Shown: positions 1-8,655 of the stretch, one piece after another
Position numbering within the stretch: the first letter of the stretch is position 1
How the letters are laid out: the number at the start of each line of letters is the position of its first letter
Source of the DNA: Craterilacuibacter sp. RT1T
GTDB taxonomy: Bacteria > Pseudomonadota > Gammaproteobacteria > Burkholderiales > Chromobacteriaceae
Direction: 5' to 3'
DNA length: 64,000 nt
Assembly (NCBI RefSeq): GCF_023502145.1
Contig: NZ_JAMFLI010000003.1
Location: forward strand, 292,989-356,988
Translations under genes and position numbers: made by a program
The notes under the pieces: model-generated
The model's input: only the letters and a program-made list of their open reading frames with translations
Databases searched by the model: none
Told to the model about the DNA's origin: nothing

Positions 1-1298
1 TGCTCGTTGCTCATGCCATAAGCCACATAAGAGCCGGAGTTCAGATCGTGGTAGAAGGTCGACGAGTTGAACTGACCGCTAAAGTCGGGCGAATAGTAGT
101 GATGCGCGACACTGGCGCGCCACAACTTGTTCTGGCCGTCGTACTGGTCGGCATACACGCCATGCCAGCTATCCTCATCCAGGTAGACCACGCGGCGCGG
201 ATAGAGGTGGCGCATACCCGGCTTAAGTTTGGCCTCGACCACCCAGACGCGATGCAGTTCGTAGCGCATAGGCTCGGTATTCGGGTGGTTGGGCGTCAGC
301 AATTCGCTGTACTTGAGCTTGGGGCTGGCCACGCGGTAAGCGTTGTACGGGATGTACATTTCCCGCTTGCCCAAGAGCTTCCAGTCGTAACGCTCGGGCG
401 AACCATTGAAGAAGCGGTCTTCATCGATGGTCATATTGCCGCCCACCCCGCTGACCGGCTGGTCAAAGCCATAGCCCGGCACCTGGCGCACACGGCGGGT
501 GCCCGGATCATAACGCCAGGCCAGACGTGCGGTGGTGCCGAAGTTGTAAGGCTCTTGCGAAACGGTCATTGCGCCCTTCTCGCGCTCGGGCAGCAAGGGC
601 GCGGTAATGTAATAGGAGTAAATGCCGGACTCCGTTTTGCTGCGCACTTTCGGGTCATGTGCCGGGGTATAGCCGGTAGACTGCAAGCGGCCACGGGTCA
701 CGCCATTCGATGAGACCGTCGCATTGTCACGCACCGTCTGTACGGTATACGGGCGGTGTGGCAGCAGCATATTCCACAGCGCTTCCTGCCCGGTCTTGGG
801 AATCGGGAACGGAATGGCACCGGTAGTGGCATCCACGCCCATGCCATCGTTAATCAGCTTGGCGTTTTTGGCATTATCCAGGGCGGTATTGCACACCCAG
901 TCCGGATAGCGGAAGTCGCGATGGCTGGCGTAGATGGGCATCTTATAAGTATTGGGATACTTCTTCAGCAAGGCCTTCTGGCCATCGTTGAGCTTGTCGG
1001 CGTACTGCGCCATATTGGCGGCCGTAATCACAAACAGCGGCTTTTCATTGGGGTAAACATCAACCGCGTGCGAGCCGGCATTCATCTTCCAGCCGGGGGT
1101 GGCTTGCGCGCCCAGCCATTTGCCGGAAAACGCCGGAATGGAACCATCGGCATTGCCGGCCTTCTCTGCGCCGACGCAGGTCAGATCCTTGCCCAGACGG
1201 GCGACATCGGCGGCGGAAGCGGCAGCTTGAGCGCCGTGGGCGGCAAACAGTGCACCGGCTGCCAGCAGCGCGAGATTGAGTTTTTTCATTTGCGTCAT
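1..1298 (-). CDS. DUF1329 outer-membrane/periplasmic protein (3' end cut by window)
   Basis: Secreted DUF1329 protein, a family of uncertain function often encoded beside DUF1302 porin-like proteins in steroid and other hydrophobic-substrate loci. The reading frame starts at 1298 (MTQMKKLNLALLAAG) behind a GGAG ribosome-binding site. It opens with a signal peptide ending near AAHGAQA and stays open to the window edge. About 432 codons are visible; family members are about 450 aa, so only the C-terminus is missing. The body carries family-typical stretches such as GMRHLYPRRVVYLDEDSW. It lies 26 bp after the DUF1302 gene in the same direction, so the two are probably co-transcribed. A role in moving steroid or acyl substrates across the envelope is inferred from context only. 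Confidence 0.85.
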   Translation of the reverse strand, partial: MTQMKKLNLALLAAGALFAAHGAQAAASAADVARLGKDLTCVGAEKAGNADGSIPAFSGKWLGAQATPGWKMNAGSHAVDVYPNEKPLFVITAANMAQYADKLNDGQKALLKKYPNTYKMPIYASHRDFRYPDWVCNTALDNAKNAKLINDGMGVDATTGAIPFPIPKTGQEALWNMLLPHRPYTVQTVRDNATVSSNGVTRGRLQSTGYTPAHDPKVRSKTESGIYSYYITAPLLPEREKGAMTVSQEPYNFGTTARLAWRYDPGTRRVRQVPGYGFDQPVSGVGGNMTIDEDRFFNGSPERYDWKLLGKREMYIPYNAYRVASPKLKYSELLTPNHPNTEPMRYELHRVWVVEAKLKPGMRHLYPRRVVYLDEDSWHGVYADQYDGQNKLWRASVAHHYYSPDFSGQFNSSTFYHDLNSGSYVAYGMSNE

Positions 1299-1324
1299 GG
1301 TCTGCTCCGTATTCTTGCTCATCA

Positions 1325-3166
1325 TCAGAAACTGTACTTGGCGTAGGCCGAGACATAGTCGCGGTCGCCCAGCTGGCGGTACACCGGATCCGGACGGGTG
1401 TAGCCGACATAGCTCAAGCCAAGCTCGAGGTTGCCCAGGTATTTCCATTCGGTTCCGACCGAGTACTGGAAATTGCCGTCTGCGGAGGCCAGCGTGGAAA
1501 TAGGCGACATCCCCTGCACCCATACTCCGCGTAACGGCACTTTCAGATCCCAGCCCGGGAAGATGCCGGGGTAGGACAGATCCATGCCCAGGGTCAGGCC
1601 GTAGCCGTTTTTGTCGCGTTCGCCACTGACCTGGCCCAGTGCATTGGTCGTCTGGTAGACAAACTGATCGCTAGCTCCGAACAAAGGCACTTTGCCGGGA
1701 CTCTTCAAGCCTTCAAGATTGGCGGCAGGCGCCGTACTGTCCACGCTGATGCCATGGGTCCAGACCAGTTCACCCAAGAAGGTCGTTGCCGGGGCCCAAG
1801 GGCGGTAGCCCAGGGCACGGATAAACGACACCTGTGCCTGTGTTGCCTTGCCGCGTGCAGCAGTCGGCCCCAGCGGGGTATTCACCAGCATCGGCACGCC
1901 ATCGCGGTACGACACTTCGCCGCCGACCTGAACATCACCCAGTCGGGTCGAGATCGAAGCGCCAACCAGCTTGATATTGTCGAAATAGATTTCGTCGTAA
2001 CTTTGCGGGTTAGGCAGCCAGGTATTGTTGTAGGCATTGAAAAGCGGCGAACCGGGCTTGGCTCCACATGCTGCAGCGACCCCCCCCGCACTAACCGGGT
2101 TGGCATAGCAACCCGGCATCCTGCCGTAGTTGATCTGTACGTTCGGGTTTTTGTCGTGATACTGCAGATAGTAAGCCGACAACTCGGTGGCGTCGGTCAC
2201 TCCCCAGCGCCCGCCTATGCCGAACTGACCGCTATTCTTGGGCTTTTTCTTTTCGCCAAACGGGATGTAATTACTGCCCAGCTTCCCCTGTACCCGCGGA
2301 TCGGGCACGCCGACCCCGGCAAAAGGCGCACCAAAACCGGTACGGATAAACTGGGCTCCTGGCCCGAGAATATCGGTACTGGACAGATAAGAGCCGGTAG
2401 AGGGCAGCTCGGTACCTTTCCACTGGAACTGGTAGTAGCCCATCAGGCTGAAGTTAGGCGACAACTCAAGCAAACCCGACAGTTGCGGCACCGGCAACAG
2501 GATTTCCTTCACCTCGGTGCCGGGTGACAGACCCTTGACCGAATCAAACGGCACCTGTGCCGCCGAAGCATTGCCGTAGAACAGGCTCTCGCCCCAGGCG
2601 ACCACCTGATTGCCCAGCTTGAGGGTCAGACGCTTATCGGCGCCAATATCCCAAGTGTTGTAGGCATAGACATCGAGAAACTTGGCACGACCGCCGGAGT
2701 AAAACTGGGTGCCATCGGTGAACTGGTCGTTGGGGCCGAATTTATTGATGGTCTTGGGCGAATTATTGGCATTGCTCTTGTGGTAAACGTCGTCGTAAAA
2801 CGCCGTACCGCGCGCGATAAAGCCCATATCGCCATGGCTGATATTCATTTCGGCATTCAGGCCCAGACGGTTGGTGGTCAGGTCTCCCTTGCCGAAGTTA
2901 TGGTTGCCATCGTCCAGGTTGATCGCGCGAGGATTACGGTCTGCCTTACTATTATTGGCTTTCGGACCATCCGTCAGCTTGTCCGACGCATCCTTGACCC
3001 GCACGCCTACGCCATAGGAAACCGTCGCGGACCAATCAATTTTGGTGCCGTTATCGAATTCAATCGTTTCCCCTGCATAGGCCTGGGCCCCGATCAGGGC
3101 CAGCGATAGCGGCAGCACCTTGGGGAGTGCCTGCCACTTCATACCTGCTTGCTTGTTTTGTTTCAT
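1325..3166 (-). CDS. DUF1302 porin-like outer-membrane protein
   Basis: 613-aa outer-membrane protein of the DUF1302 family, predicted beta-barrel. The chosen start (MKQNKQAGMKWQALPK) follows a GGAGG site seven to ten bases upstream; a longer in-frame extension to 3259 has no such site and would bury the signal peptide. The signal sequence ends around IGAQAYA-GE. Many short alternating strands follow (for example KRLTLKLGNQVVAWGE), and the protein ends in an aromatic residue (YAKYSF), the usual outer-membrane assembly signal. It is the first gene of a minus-strand pair with DUF1329, divergent from the acyl-CoA dehydrogenase operon. Uptake of hydrophobic steroid substrate is an inference from neighbourhood. 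Confidence 0.88.
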   Translation of the reverse strand: MKQNKQAGMKWQALPKVLPLSLALIGAQAYAGETIEFDNGTKIDWSATVSYGVGVRVKDASDKLTDGPKANNSKADRNPRAINLDDGNHNFGKGDLTTNRLGLNAEMNISHGDMGFIARGTAFYDDVYHKSNANNSPKTINKFGPNDQFTDGTQFYSGGRAKFLDVYAYNTWDIGADKRLTLKLGNQVVAWGESLFYGNASAAQVPFDSVKGLSPGTEVKEILLPVPQLSGLLELSPNFSLMGYYQFQWKGTELPSTGSYLSSTDILGPGAQFIRTGFGAPFAGVGVPDPRVQGKLGSNYIPFGEKKKPKNSGQFGIGGRWGVTDATELSAYYLQYHDKNPNVQINYGRMPGCYANPVSAGGVAAACGAKPGSPLFNAYNNTWLPNPQSYDEIYFDNIKLVGASISTRLGDVQVGGEVSYRDGVPMLVNTPLGPTAARGKATQAQVSFIRALGYRPWAPATTFLGELVWTHGISVDSTAPAANLEGLKSPGKVPLFGASDQFVYQTTNALGQVSGERDKNGYGLTLGMDLSYPGIFPGWDLKVPLRGVWVQGMSPISTLASADGNFQYSVGTEWKYLGNLELGLSYVGYTRPDPVYRQLGDRDYVSAYAKYSF

Positions 3167-3289
3167 GTGATTGCCTTGCCTCCATTGTCCGGGTCTTTTA
3201 AAGAGCGCCCTGTTCTGCGGCAGGCTTTGCTCCTTGTGCTGCAATGTGGACGCCAGCATGATGTCCTACATCGTCCAAAAAGACTAAAC

Positions 3290-3303
3290 AGAGTGGGTAC
3301 TCT
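3290..3303. promoter_or_regulatory. Possible operator in the divergent DUF1302/acyl-CoA dehydrogenase spacer
   Basis: The 240-bp spacer between the two divergent operons contains a small dyad, AGAGT-gggt-ACTCT. It is nested inside a wider pair AGACT (3281-3285) and AGTCT (3320-3324). The position fits a TetR- or GntR-type regulator binding between divergent promoters, but no clear -35/-10 pair or known KstR-type box was recognised. Confidence 0.25.
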
Positions 3304-3406
3304 ATTTTCTGTCCGTGATAGTCTGTTCGCATGATGCTGCCCCCCAAGCACGCCGGATAATGGCCGCATTCACGCTTGAGCATGTGCCTGCAACAGGAGA
3401 ACAACC

Positions 3407-4597
3407 ATGACAAACAGCACGGAATTCAGGCAGTCGGTACGCGACTGGCTGGAGGCAAATTGTCCGGCCGCAATGCGCACCCCGCCGCCCGATGGCGGCA
3501 TCGTCTGGGCCGGCAGCAAGCTTTGCTTTGACTCGGTCGAGCAACAGCAGTGGTTCGAGCGCATGCGCGACCAAGGCTGGTTTGCCCCGGACTGGCCGGC
3601 ACGCTTCGGTGGTGGCGGTCTGGACGGCACGCAGACGCGGATTCTGGAAGAAGAGCTTTCCCGGCTGAAATGCCGGGCGCCGATGATCAATCTGGGGGTG
3701 TGGATGATAGGCCCGGTGCTGCTGGAGTCCGGCAGCGCCGAGCAGCAGGCACAGCACCTGCCGGGTATGGCGCGCGGTGAAGTGGCCTGGTGTCAGGGCT
3801 TTTCTGAACCCGGCGCGGGCTCGGATCTGGCCGGGCTGAAATGCCGTGCCGAACGCGATGGCGACGAGTATGTGCTGAACGGCTCCAAAATCTGGACTTC
3901 CTACGCCGACCGCTGCGACTGGATGTATGCGCTGGTGCGCACCGATAGTGCGGCCGGCAAGCACGCAGGCATCAGCATGCTGCTGATCGATATGGCAAGC
4001 CCGGGGGTTTCCGTCACGCCGATTGACCTGATCAGCGGCAAGTCGCACTTCTGCCAGGTATTTTTCGACAATGTCCGCGTTCCCGTCGCCAACCGTGTCG
4101 GCGCCGAAGGCGAAGGCTGGGCACTGGCCCGCGCCCTGCTCGGCCACGAGCGCCGTGCCATGTCCAAATTCGGTGACAACAATGTGCCCGGCATCGACTT
4201 TCTGGCGCTGGCGCGGCAACTGCTGCCGCTATCCGACGCTGCCAGCCGTCCGTTACTGGCCGATCGCGTGGTGCGCTCGGCCATGGACGAGCATGCCTAC
4301 AAGCTCAGCACGCAGCGCGCACACGAAGCCGGCCGCGCCGGTGTCGATGTCAGCGGCCTGGCAGCCTGTTTCAAGTATCTGCACAGCGAACACAACCGCG
4401 AACGCCATGAAACCCTGATGGCGCTGGCGGGCAGCGAGGCGCTGGGCTGGGAGGGGGAAGCATTTGACAACGATATGCTCAAGCTCGCCCGCCAGTGGCT
4501 GAACTCCTACACCTACACCATCGCCGGCGGTACGTCGGAGATCCAGCTCAATATTCTGGCCCGCCGCGTGCTGGGTCTGCCGGCCAATGGAGGCTGA
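3407..4597 (+). CDS. Acyl-CoA dehydrogenase, subunit A of a probable heteromeric pair
   Basis: 396-aa flavin acyl-CoA dehydrogenase that would introduce an alpha-beta double bond in a CoA-activated steroid side chain or ring fragment. It shows the family signature FSEPGAGSDLAG near residue 140 and the C-terminal FAD/dimer segment IAGGTSEIQLNILARRVLG. The position that carries the catalytic Glu in MCAD (YEGT) is Gly here, so the base must come from elsewhere or from the partner. An AGGAGA site precedes the start. It is followed one base later by a second, dissimilar acyl-CoA dehydrogenase gene. This is the arrangement of the alpha2beta2 steroid acyl-CoA dehydrogenases (FadE26-FadE27 type) known from actinobacteria and steroid-degrading proteobacteria. 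Substrate not determinable. Confidence 0.9.
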   Translation: MTNSTEFRQSVRDWLEANCPAAMRTPPPDGGIVWAGSKLCFDSVEQQQWFERMRDQGWFAPDWPARFGGGGLDGTQTRILEEELSRLKCRAPMINLGVWMIGPVLLESGSAEQQAQHLPGMARGEVAWCQGFSEPGAGSDLAGLKCRAERDGDEYVLNGSKIWTSYADRCDWMYALVRTDSAAGKHAGISMLLIDMASPGVSVTPIDLISGKSHFCQVFFDNVRVPVANRVGAEGEGWALARALLGHERRAMSKFGDNNVPGIDFLALARQLLPLSDAASRPLLADRVVRSAMDEHAYKLSTQRAHEAGRAGVDVSGLAACFKYLHSEHNRERHETLMALAGSEALGWEGEAFDNDMLKLARQWLNSYTYTIAGGTSEIQLNILARRVLGLPANGG

Positions 4598-4598
4598 G

Positions 4599-5723
4599 AT
4601 GGCTTTTGTGCTAAGTGATGATCAAAACATGCTCAAGGACAGCGCGGCCGATTTCTTCGCCAGCCGCCTGCCCCTAAGCCGGCAGCGCGCACTGCGCGAC
4701 AGCGGGCACAGCCATGATGCAGAGGCCTGGCGTGAAATGGCGGCGCTGGGCTGGACGGCCATCGCCTTGCCGGAAGACGCCGGCGGCCTGCCTTTTCCGC
4801 TCTCCGGCCTCGCGCTTATTCAGGCCGAAGCTGCGCGCGTACTGGCCGCCACCCCCCTGCTGTCTTCGACCGTACTTTGTGGCGGTGCCATCGCGCTGGC
4901 CGGCAGTAGCGCCCAGCAGCGCGACTGGTTGCCGGCACTGGCCGCCGGCCAGTCGTTCGCTGCGCTGGCGCTGGATGAAAGCCCGCGCCATGACCCGACC
5001 CAAATTGCCCTTCAAGCGCGCCCGGACGCCGACGGCTGGGTACTGAACGGCATCAAGCCGCAGGTCGCGGATGGCCATGCCGCCGATGTTGTGCTGGTGC
5101 TGGCTCGTATCGATGCAGAGAACGCCCTGTTTATCCTGCCGGCCAATAGCCCGGGCATTCAGCGTCAGCCACTTGCGCTACTGGATAGTCAGGACGCGGC
5201 ACGCATGGTGTTTGATCAGGTCAGGCTCAGTGCCGACGCGCTACTGGCACGCGGCGCACAGGCCGATGCCGTGCTGGCGTGCGTGCTGGATCGGGCGCGT
5301 GTGTGTCTGGCGGCCGAAATGCAGGCGATCAGCCGCGTGTTATTCGACACCACCCTGGCTTACCTTAAGCAGCGCGAGCAATACGGCGTGCTGATCGGCA
5401 GTTTTCAGGCGCTGCAACACCGCATGGCACGGCTCTACACCGAGCTTGAGCTCGCCGAGAGCTGTGTGGCGGCGGCGGTGTCGGCACTGGACGGGGCCGG
5501 CGATCTGGCTTTGCTCGCGGCACTGGCCAAGGGCAAGGCCGGCGAGGTGGCGATCAAGACCGCCAACGAGGCGGTACAACTGCATGGCGGCATCGGCGTG
5601 ACCGACGAGCTGGATATCGGCCTGTATCTCAAGCGCCTCCGCGTACTGGAAGCGCGCTATGGCGACAGCACTTTCCAGCGCACCCGTTACGCCCAACTGA
5701 TCAAACTGGAGGTGGCCGCATGA
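4599..5723 (+). CDS. Acyl-CoA dehydrogenase, subunit B of a probable heteromeric pair
   Basis: 374-aa acyl-CoA dehydrogenase family protein, start MAFVLSDDQNMLKDSA. An ATG at 4587 is in frame, but 4599 has a GGAGG site five bases upstream. It contains the conserved helix stretch YGVLIGSFQALQHRMARLYTE and VQLHGGIGVTDELDIGLYLKR. The C-terminal YEGT-like position reads YGDSTF, so the canonical Glu is absent here too. The start is one base past the previous stop and the end overlaps the ligase start (ATGA), so the three genes are one translationally coupled operon. It probably forms a heterotetramer with the preceding protein. Confidence 0.9.
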   Translation: MAFVLSDDQNMLKDSAADFFASRLPLSRQRALRDSGHSHDAEAWREMAALGWTAIALPEDAGGLPFPLSGLALIQAEAARVLAATPLLSSTVLCGGAIALAGSSAQQRDWLPALAAGQSFAALALDESPRHDPTQIALQARPDADGWVLNGIKPQVADGHAADVVLVLARIDAENALFILPANSPGIQRQPLALLDSQDAARMVFDQVRLSADALLARGAQADAVLACVLDRARVCLAAEMQAISRVLFDTTLAYLKQREQYGVLIGSFQALQHRMARLYTELELAESCVAAAVSALDGAGDLALLAALAKGKAGEVAIKTANEAVQLHGGIGVTDELDIGLYLKRLRVLEARYGDSTFQRTRYAQLIKLEVAA

Positions 5724-7360
5724 GCGCCCTGTCCGCCTGGCAACAGGCCATGCACGCCCTGACATCCACGGGCGCCCCCTTCGAAACGGCAGAAGCCGAG
5801 GGCGTGGCGCGTTTTATTCATGCCCCGGCCACGCTGAATGCGGCGCTGGAGCAGGGTCGGCGCCACGGCGCGCTCGACTTTACCCTGTGGCAGGATCAGC
5901 GCCTGTCTTTTGATGACTACTTTTTGGCCGTCGACCAGGTGGCTGCTGCACTATTGGCGCGCGGCATCGGGCGCGGCAGCCATGTGGCCATTGCCATGCG
6001 CAACCGTCCGGAATGGCTGATCGCCTTTCACGCCATTCTCAAGACCGGCGCGGTGGCGGTGGCCTTAAATAGCTGGTGGCAAAAGGATGAGCTGTCGGCC
6101 GCACTTGCGGATAGCGGTGCCGGCTGGCTGATTGCCGACGCCGACCGGCTGCAACGGCTCGCGGGCCAGCTTGAGCACATTGCCGTCATCGGGCTGGATC
6201 ATGCCGCCCCGCTCGACTTTAGCGAGGTGACGGCCCCGCTGCCAACGGTATGGCCGCACATCAACCCCTCCGATCCGGCGGCGATTTTGTTTACCTCCGG
6301 CACCTCGGCCCGCGCCAAGGGGGTGCAACTGTCGCAAGGCGCGCTGGCGCAAGCGGTGTTTACACTGGATTTTTTTGCCGCCATCGGCGCCATGGTGCAG
6401 CCCGAAATTGTCGCGCGCGTGGCCGGCCGGCGCTTGAAGAACCTGCTGGCGGTGCCGCTGTTTCACGTCAGCGGCCTGGTGGCCCAGTTCTTTGCCGGCC
6501 TGCGCGGCGGCCGCCTGCTGGTGATGATGCACCGCTGGGATGCGGGTCAGGCATTGCAGCTGATTGCCAGCGAAGCCATCACCAATTTCAATGGCTCGCC
6601 GGCAATGCAGGTTGATCTGCTCAACCATCCCGATTTTTCTGCCGACAAGCTCGCCGGCGTCATCGGTCTGGGCTATGGCGGTGCGGCGGTGCCGCCCACT
6701 TTGTCGCATGAGCTGGGCAGCAAAGTACCCCATGCGATTCAGGGTAGCGGCTACGGCATGACCGAGAGCTGCGGCATAGGCTGCGTGATCAGCGGCTCGC
6801 TGTTTGCACAAAACCCCGAGGCCACCGGCCTGTCCTCACCGGTGGTGCGCTTGCGTGTGGTCGATACGTTGGGCAATCCCCTGCCTTTTGGCATGGAAGG
6901 CGAAGTCCAGCTGTCGGGTGTCACCTTGATGGATGGCTATGTGCAGGATGGCCAGCTGCAGCGCAGCGCCTTTGACGGCATCTGGTTTGCCAGCGGCGAC
7001 ATCGGCCATCTGTCGGCCGACGGCCTGCTGACCCTCACCGGACGCAATAAGGAAGTGATTAATCGCGGCGGCGAGAAAATCGCACTGGCCGAGGTGGAGA
7101 ACTGTCTGGTCGCGCACCCCGATGTGCTGGAGGCGGCCGCTTTTCCGGTGGCCGATGCCCGGCTGGGTGAAAGGCTGGAAGCCTGGGTGGTGATGAAGCC
7201 GGGCGCCGCTTTTGACGCCGGTGCCATCCATGATTTCGCCGCCAACCGTCTGGCCGCCTACAAGCTGCCCGCCGCCATCCGCCAGCATCATGCGGCATTG
7301 CCGCGCAACGCGACCGGCAAGCTGTTGCGGCGCGAGCTTGATCAGGCGCGTACGGCGTAA
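5720..7360 (+). CDS. Acyl-CoA synthetase (AMP-forming), steroid side-chain or ring-fragment ligase
   Basis: 546-aa ANL-superfamily ligase that would activate a steroid carboxylate to its CoA thioester with ATP. Visible motifs are the phosphate loop FTSGTSARAKGVQLS, the A5 region GYGMTESCGIG, the hinge region GLLTLTGRNKEVINRGGEKI, and the C-terminal catalytic lysine in NATGKLLRREL. The gene overlaps the upstream dehydrogenase by ATGA. It could be a FadD3-like (HIP-CoA) or a side-chain (FadD17/19, StdA-like) ligase. The nearby side-chain genes slightly favour the latter, but the motifs do not decide. Confidence 0.9.
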   Translation: MSALSAWQQAMHALTSTGAPFETAEAEGVARFIHAPATLNAALEQGRRHGALDFTLWQDQRLSFDDYFLAVDQVAAALLARGIGRGSHVAIAMRNRPEWLIAFHAILKTGAVAVALNSWWQKDELSAALADSGAGWLIADADRLQRLAGQLEHIAVIGLDHAAPLDFSEVTAPLPTVWPHINPSDPAAILFTSGTSARAKGVQLSQGALAQAVFTLDFFAAIGAMVQPEIVARVAGRRLKNLLAVPLFHVSGLVAQFFAGLRGGRLLVMMHRWDAGQALQLIASEAITNFNGSPAMQVDLLNHPDFSADKLAGVIGLGYGGAAVPPTLSHELGSKVPHAIQGSGYGMTESCGIGCVISGSLFAQNPEATGLSSPVVRLRVVDTLGNPLPFGMEGEVQLSGVTLMDGYVQDGQLQRSAFDGIWFASGDIGHLSADGLLTLTGRNKEVINRGGEKIALAEVENCLVAHPDVLEAAAFPVADARLGERLEAWVVMKPGAAFDAGAIHDFAANRLAAYKLPAAIRQHHAALPRNATGKLLRRELDQARTA

Positions 7361-7440
7361 ATCCATGCCTCGTCCGGCTGGAGGATGCCGCTGACGGATA
7401 GGCAGGGCAAGATCGGCTTAATAAACAGAGGAGACAGACT

Positions 7441-8652
7441 ATGGGTTTGCAAGGACAGGCTGCCATTGTCGGCGTTGCGCAGTACCAGCCGGAAAAATAC
7501 TCGACCGCCCCGCGCATGTTCCACCTTGAGCAGGTGGCGGACCTTGCGCGCCAGGCGCTTGTCGATGCGGGACTGCAGGCCTCGGATATCGACGGGCTAT
7601 GCGTGAACGGCCCGCACTTTCACGAAGCGAGCAGTTTTGTGCCGGCCATGGTGGGCGAGTATCTGGGGGTGGCGCTGAATTTTGGCGAAGTGGTCGATCT
7701 GGGCGGCGCCTCTGCCGTGGCCATGGCCTGGCGTGCCGCTGCGGCGATCGAGCTTGGCCTGTGCAAGGCGGTACTGTGCGTGATTCCGCAACGCATGGCA
7801 CCGATGGGGCCGGAAGAAGACCCGATGGCGATGGCGCGCGCCATGCGTTACGGCGGGCACAGCACCGCCTTTGGCGCGCCCGAAGCCGAATTCGACCTGC
7901 CTTACGGCCATATGGCACAAAACACCGGCTACGCCATGATTGCCCAGCGCTACAAGGCGCGCTACGGCTACGACCAGGCGGCGATGGCCAAGATTGTCGT
8001 CGACCAGCGCACCAATGCCTGCGCCAACCCCGGCGCCATGTTTTACGGCAAGCCGCTGAGCATCGAGGAAGTGCTGGCCAGCAAGATGGTGGCCGACCCC
8101 TTGCATGTACTGGAAATCGTGATGCCGGTCGCCGGCGGCGCCGCGTTTATCGTGAGCTCGGCGAGTCTGGCCAAGCAATGCCGGCACCGTCCGGCCTGGA
8201 TCAAGGGCTTTGGCGAACACATCATCAGCAAGTCGCCAAGCTACGCGCCGGACATGCTGGAGACGCCCATCGGCCCGGCCTCGCGCCGCGCTTTTGCCAT
8301 GGCCGGCATCACGCCGCAGGATGTCGATGTCGCCCAAATCTACGACTGCTACACCATTACCGTATTGCTGACGCTGGAAGATGCCGGTTTTGCCAAAAAG
8401 GGCGAAGGCATGGCTTTCGTGCGCGAGCATGACCTGACCTATAAAGGCGACTTTCCAATGAATACCCATGGCGGCCAGCTCGGCTTTGGCCAGGCTGGCA
8501 GCGCCGGCGGCATGAGCCAGCTGATCGAGGCGGTTGAACAGATTCGCGGCAGCTGCGCGGAACGCCAGCTGGCACACTGCGATATCGCCTACGTCTCCGG
8601 CACCGGCGGCGTGATGAGCGAGCAGACCGCGCTGATCCTGAAGGGGGAATAA
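7441..8652 (+). CDS. Thiolase-superfamily steroid side-chain aldolase (Ltp2/Sal-like)
   Basis: 403-aa thiolase-fold protein of the lipid-transfer-protein/Ltp2 group. In steroid catabolism, members of this group with a DUF35 partner perform retro-aldol cleavage of a 17-hydroxy side-chain CoA ester rather than thiolysis. The nucleophilic-Cys motif of true thiolases is missing: the corresponding stretch reads VDLGGASAVAMAWR. The C-terminal family blocks DVAQIYDCYTITVLLTLEDAG and NTHGGQLGFGQAGSAGG are present. The gene is followed three bases later by a DUF35-MaoC gene, the expected partner. Family assignment is firm; the exact reaction is inferred from the missing Cys and the neighbour. Confidence 0.85.
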   Translation: MGLQGQAAIVGVAQYQPEKYSTAPRMFHLEQVADLARQALVDAGLQASDIDGLCVNGPHFHEASSFVPAMVGEYLGVALNFGEVVDLGGASAVAMAWRAAAAIELGLCKAVLCVIPQRMAPMGPEEDPMAMARAMRYGGHSTAFGAPEAEFDLPYGHMAQNTGYAMIAQRYKARYGYDQAAMAKIVVDQRTNACANPGAMFYGKPLSIEEVLASKMVADPLHVLEIVMPVAGGAAFIVSSASLAKQCRHRPAWIKGFGEHIISKSPSYAPDMLETPIGPASRRAFAMAGITPQDVDVAQIYDCYTITVLLTLEDAGFAKKGEGMAFVREHDLTYKGDFPMNTHGGQLGFGQAGSAGGMSQLIEAVEQIRGSCAERQLAHCDIAYVSGTGGVMSEQTALILKGE

Positions 8653-8655
8653 GAC

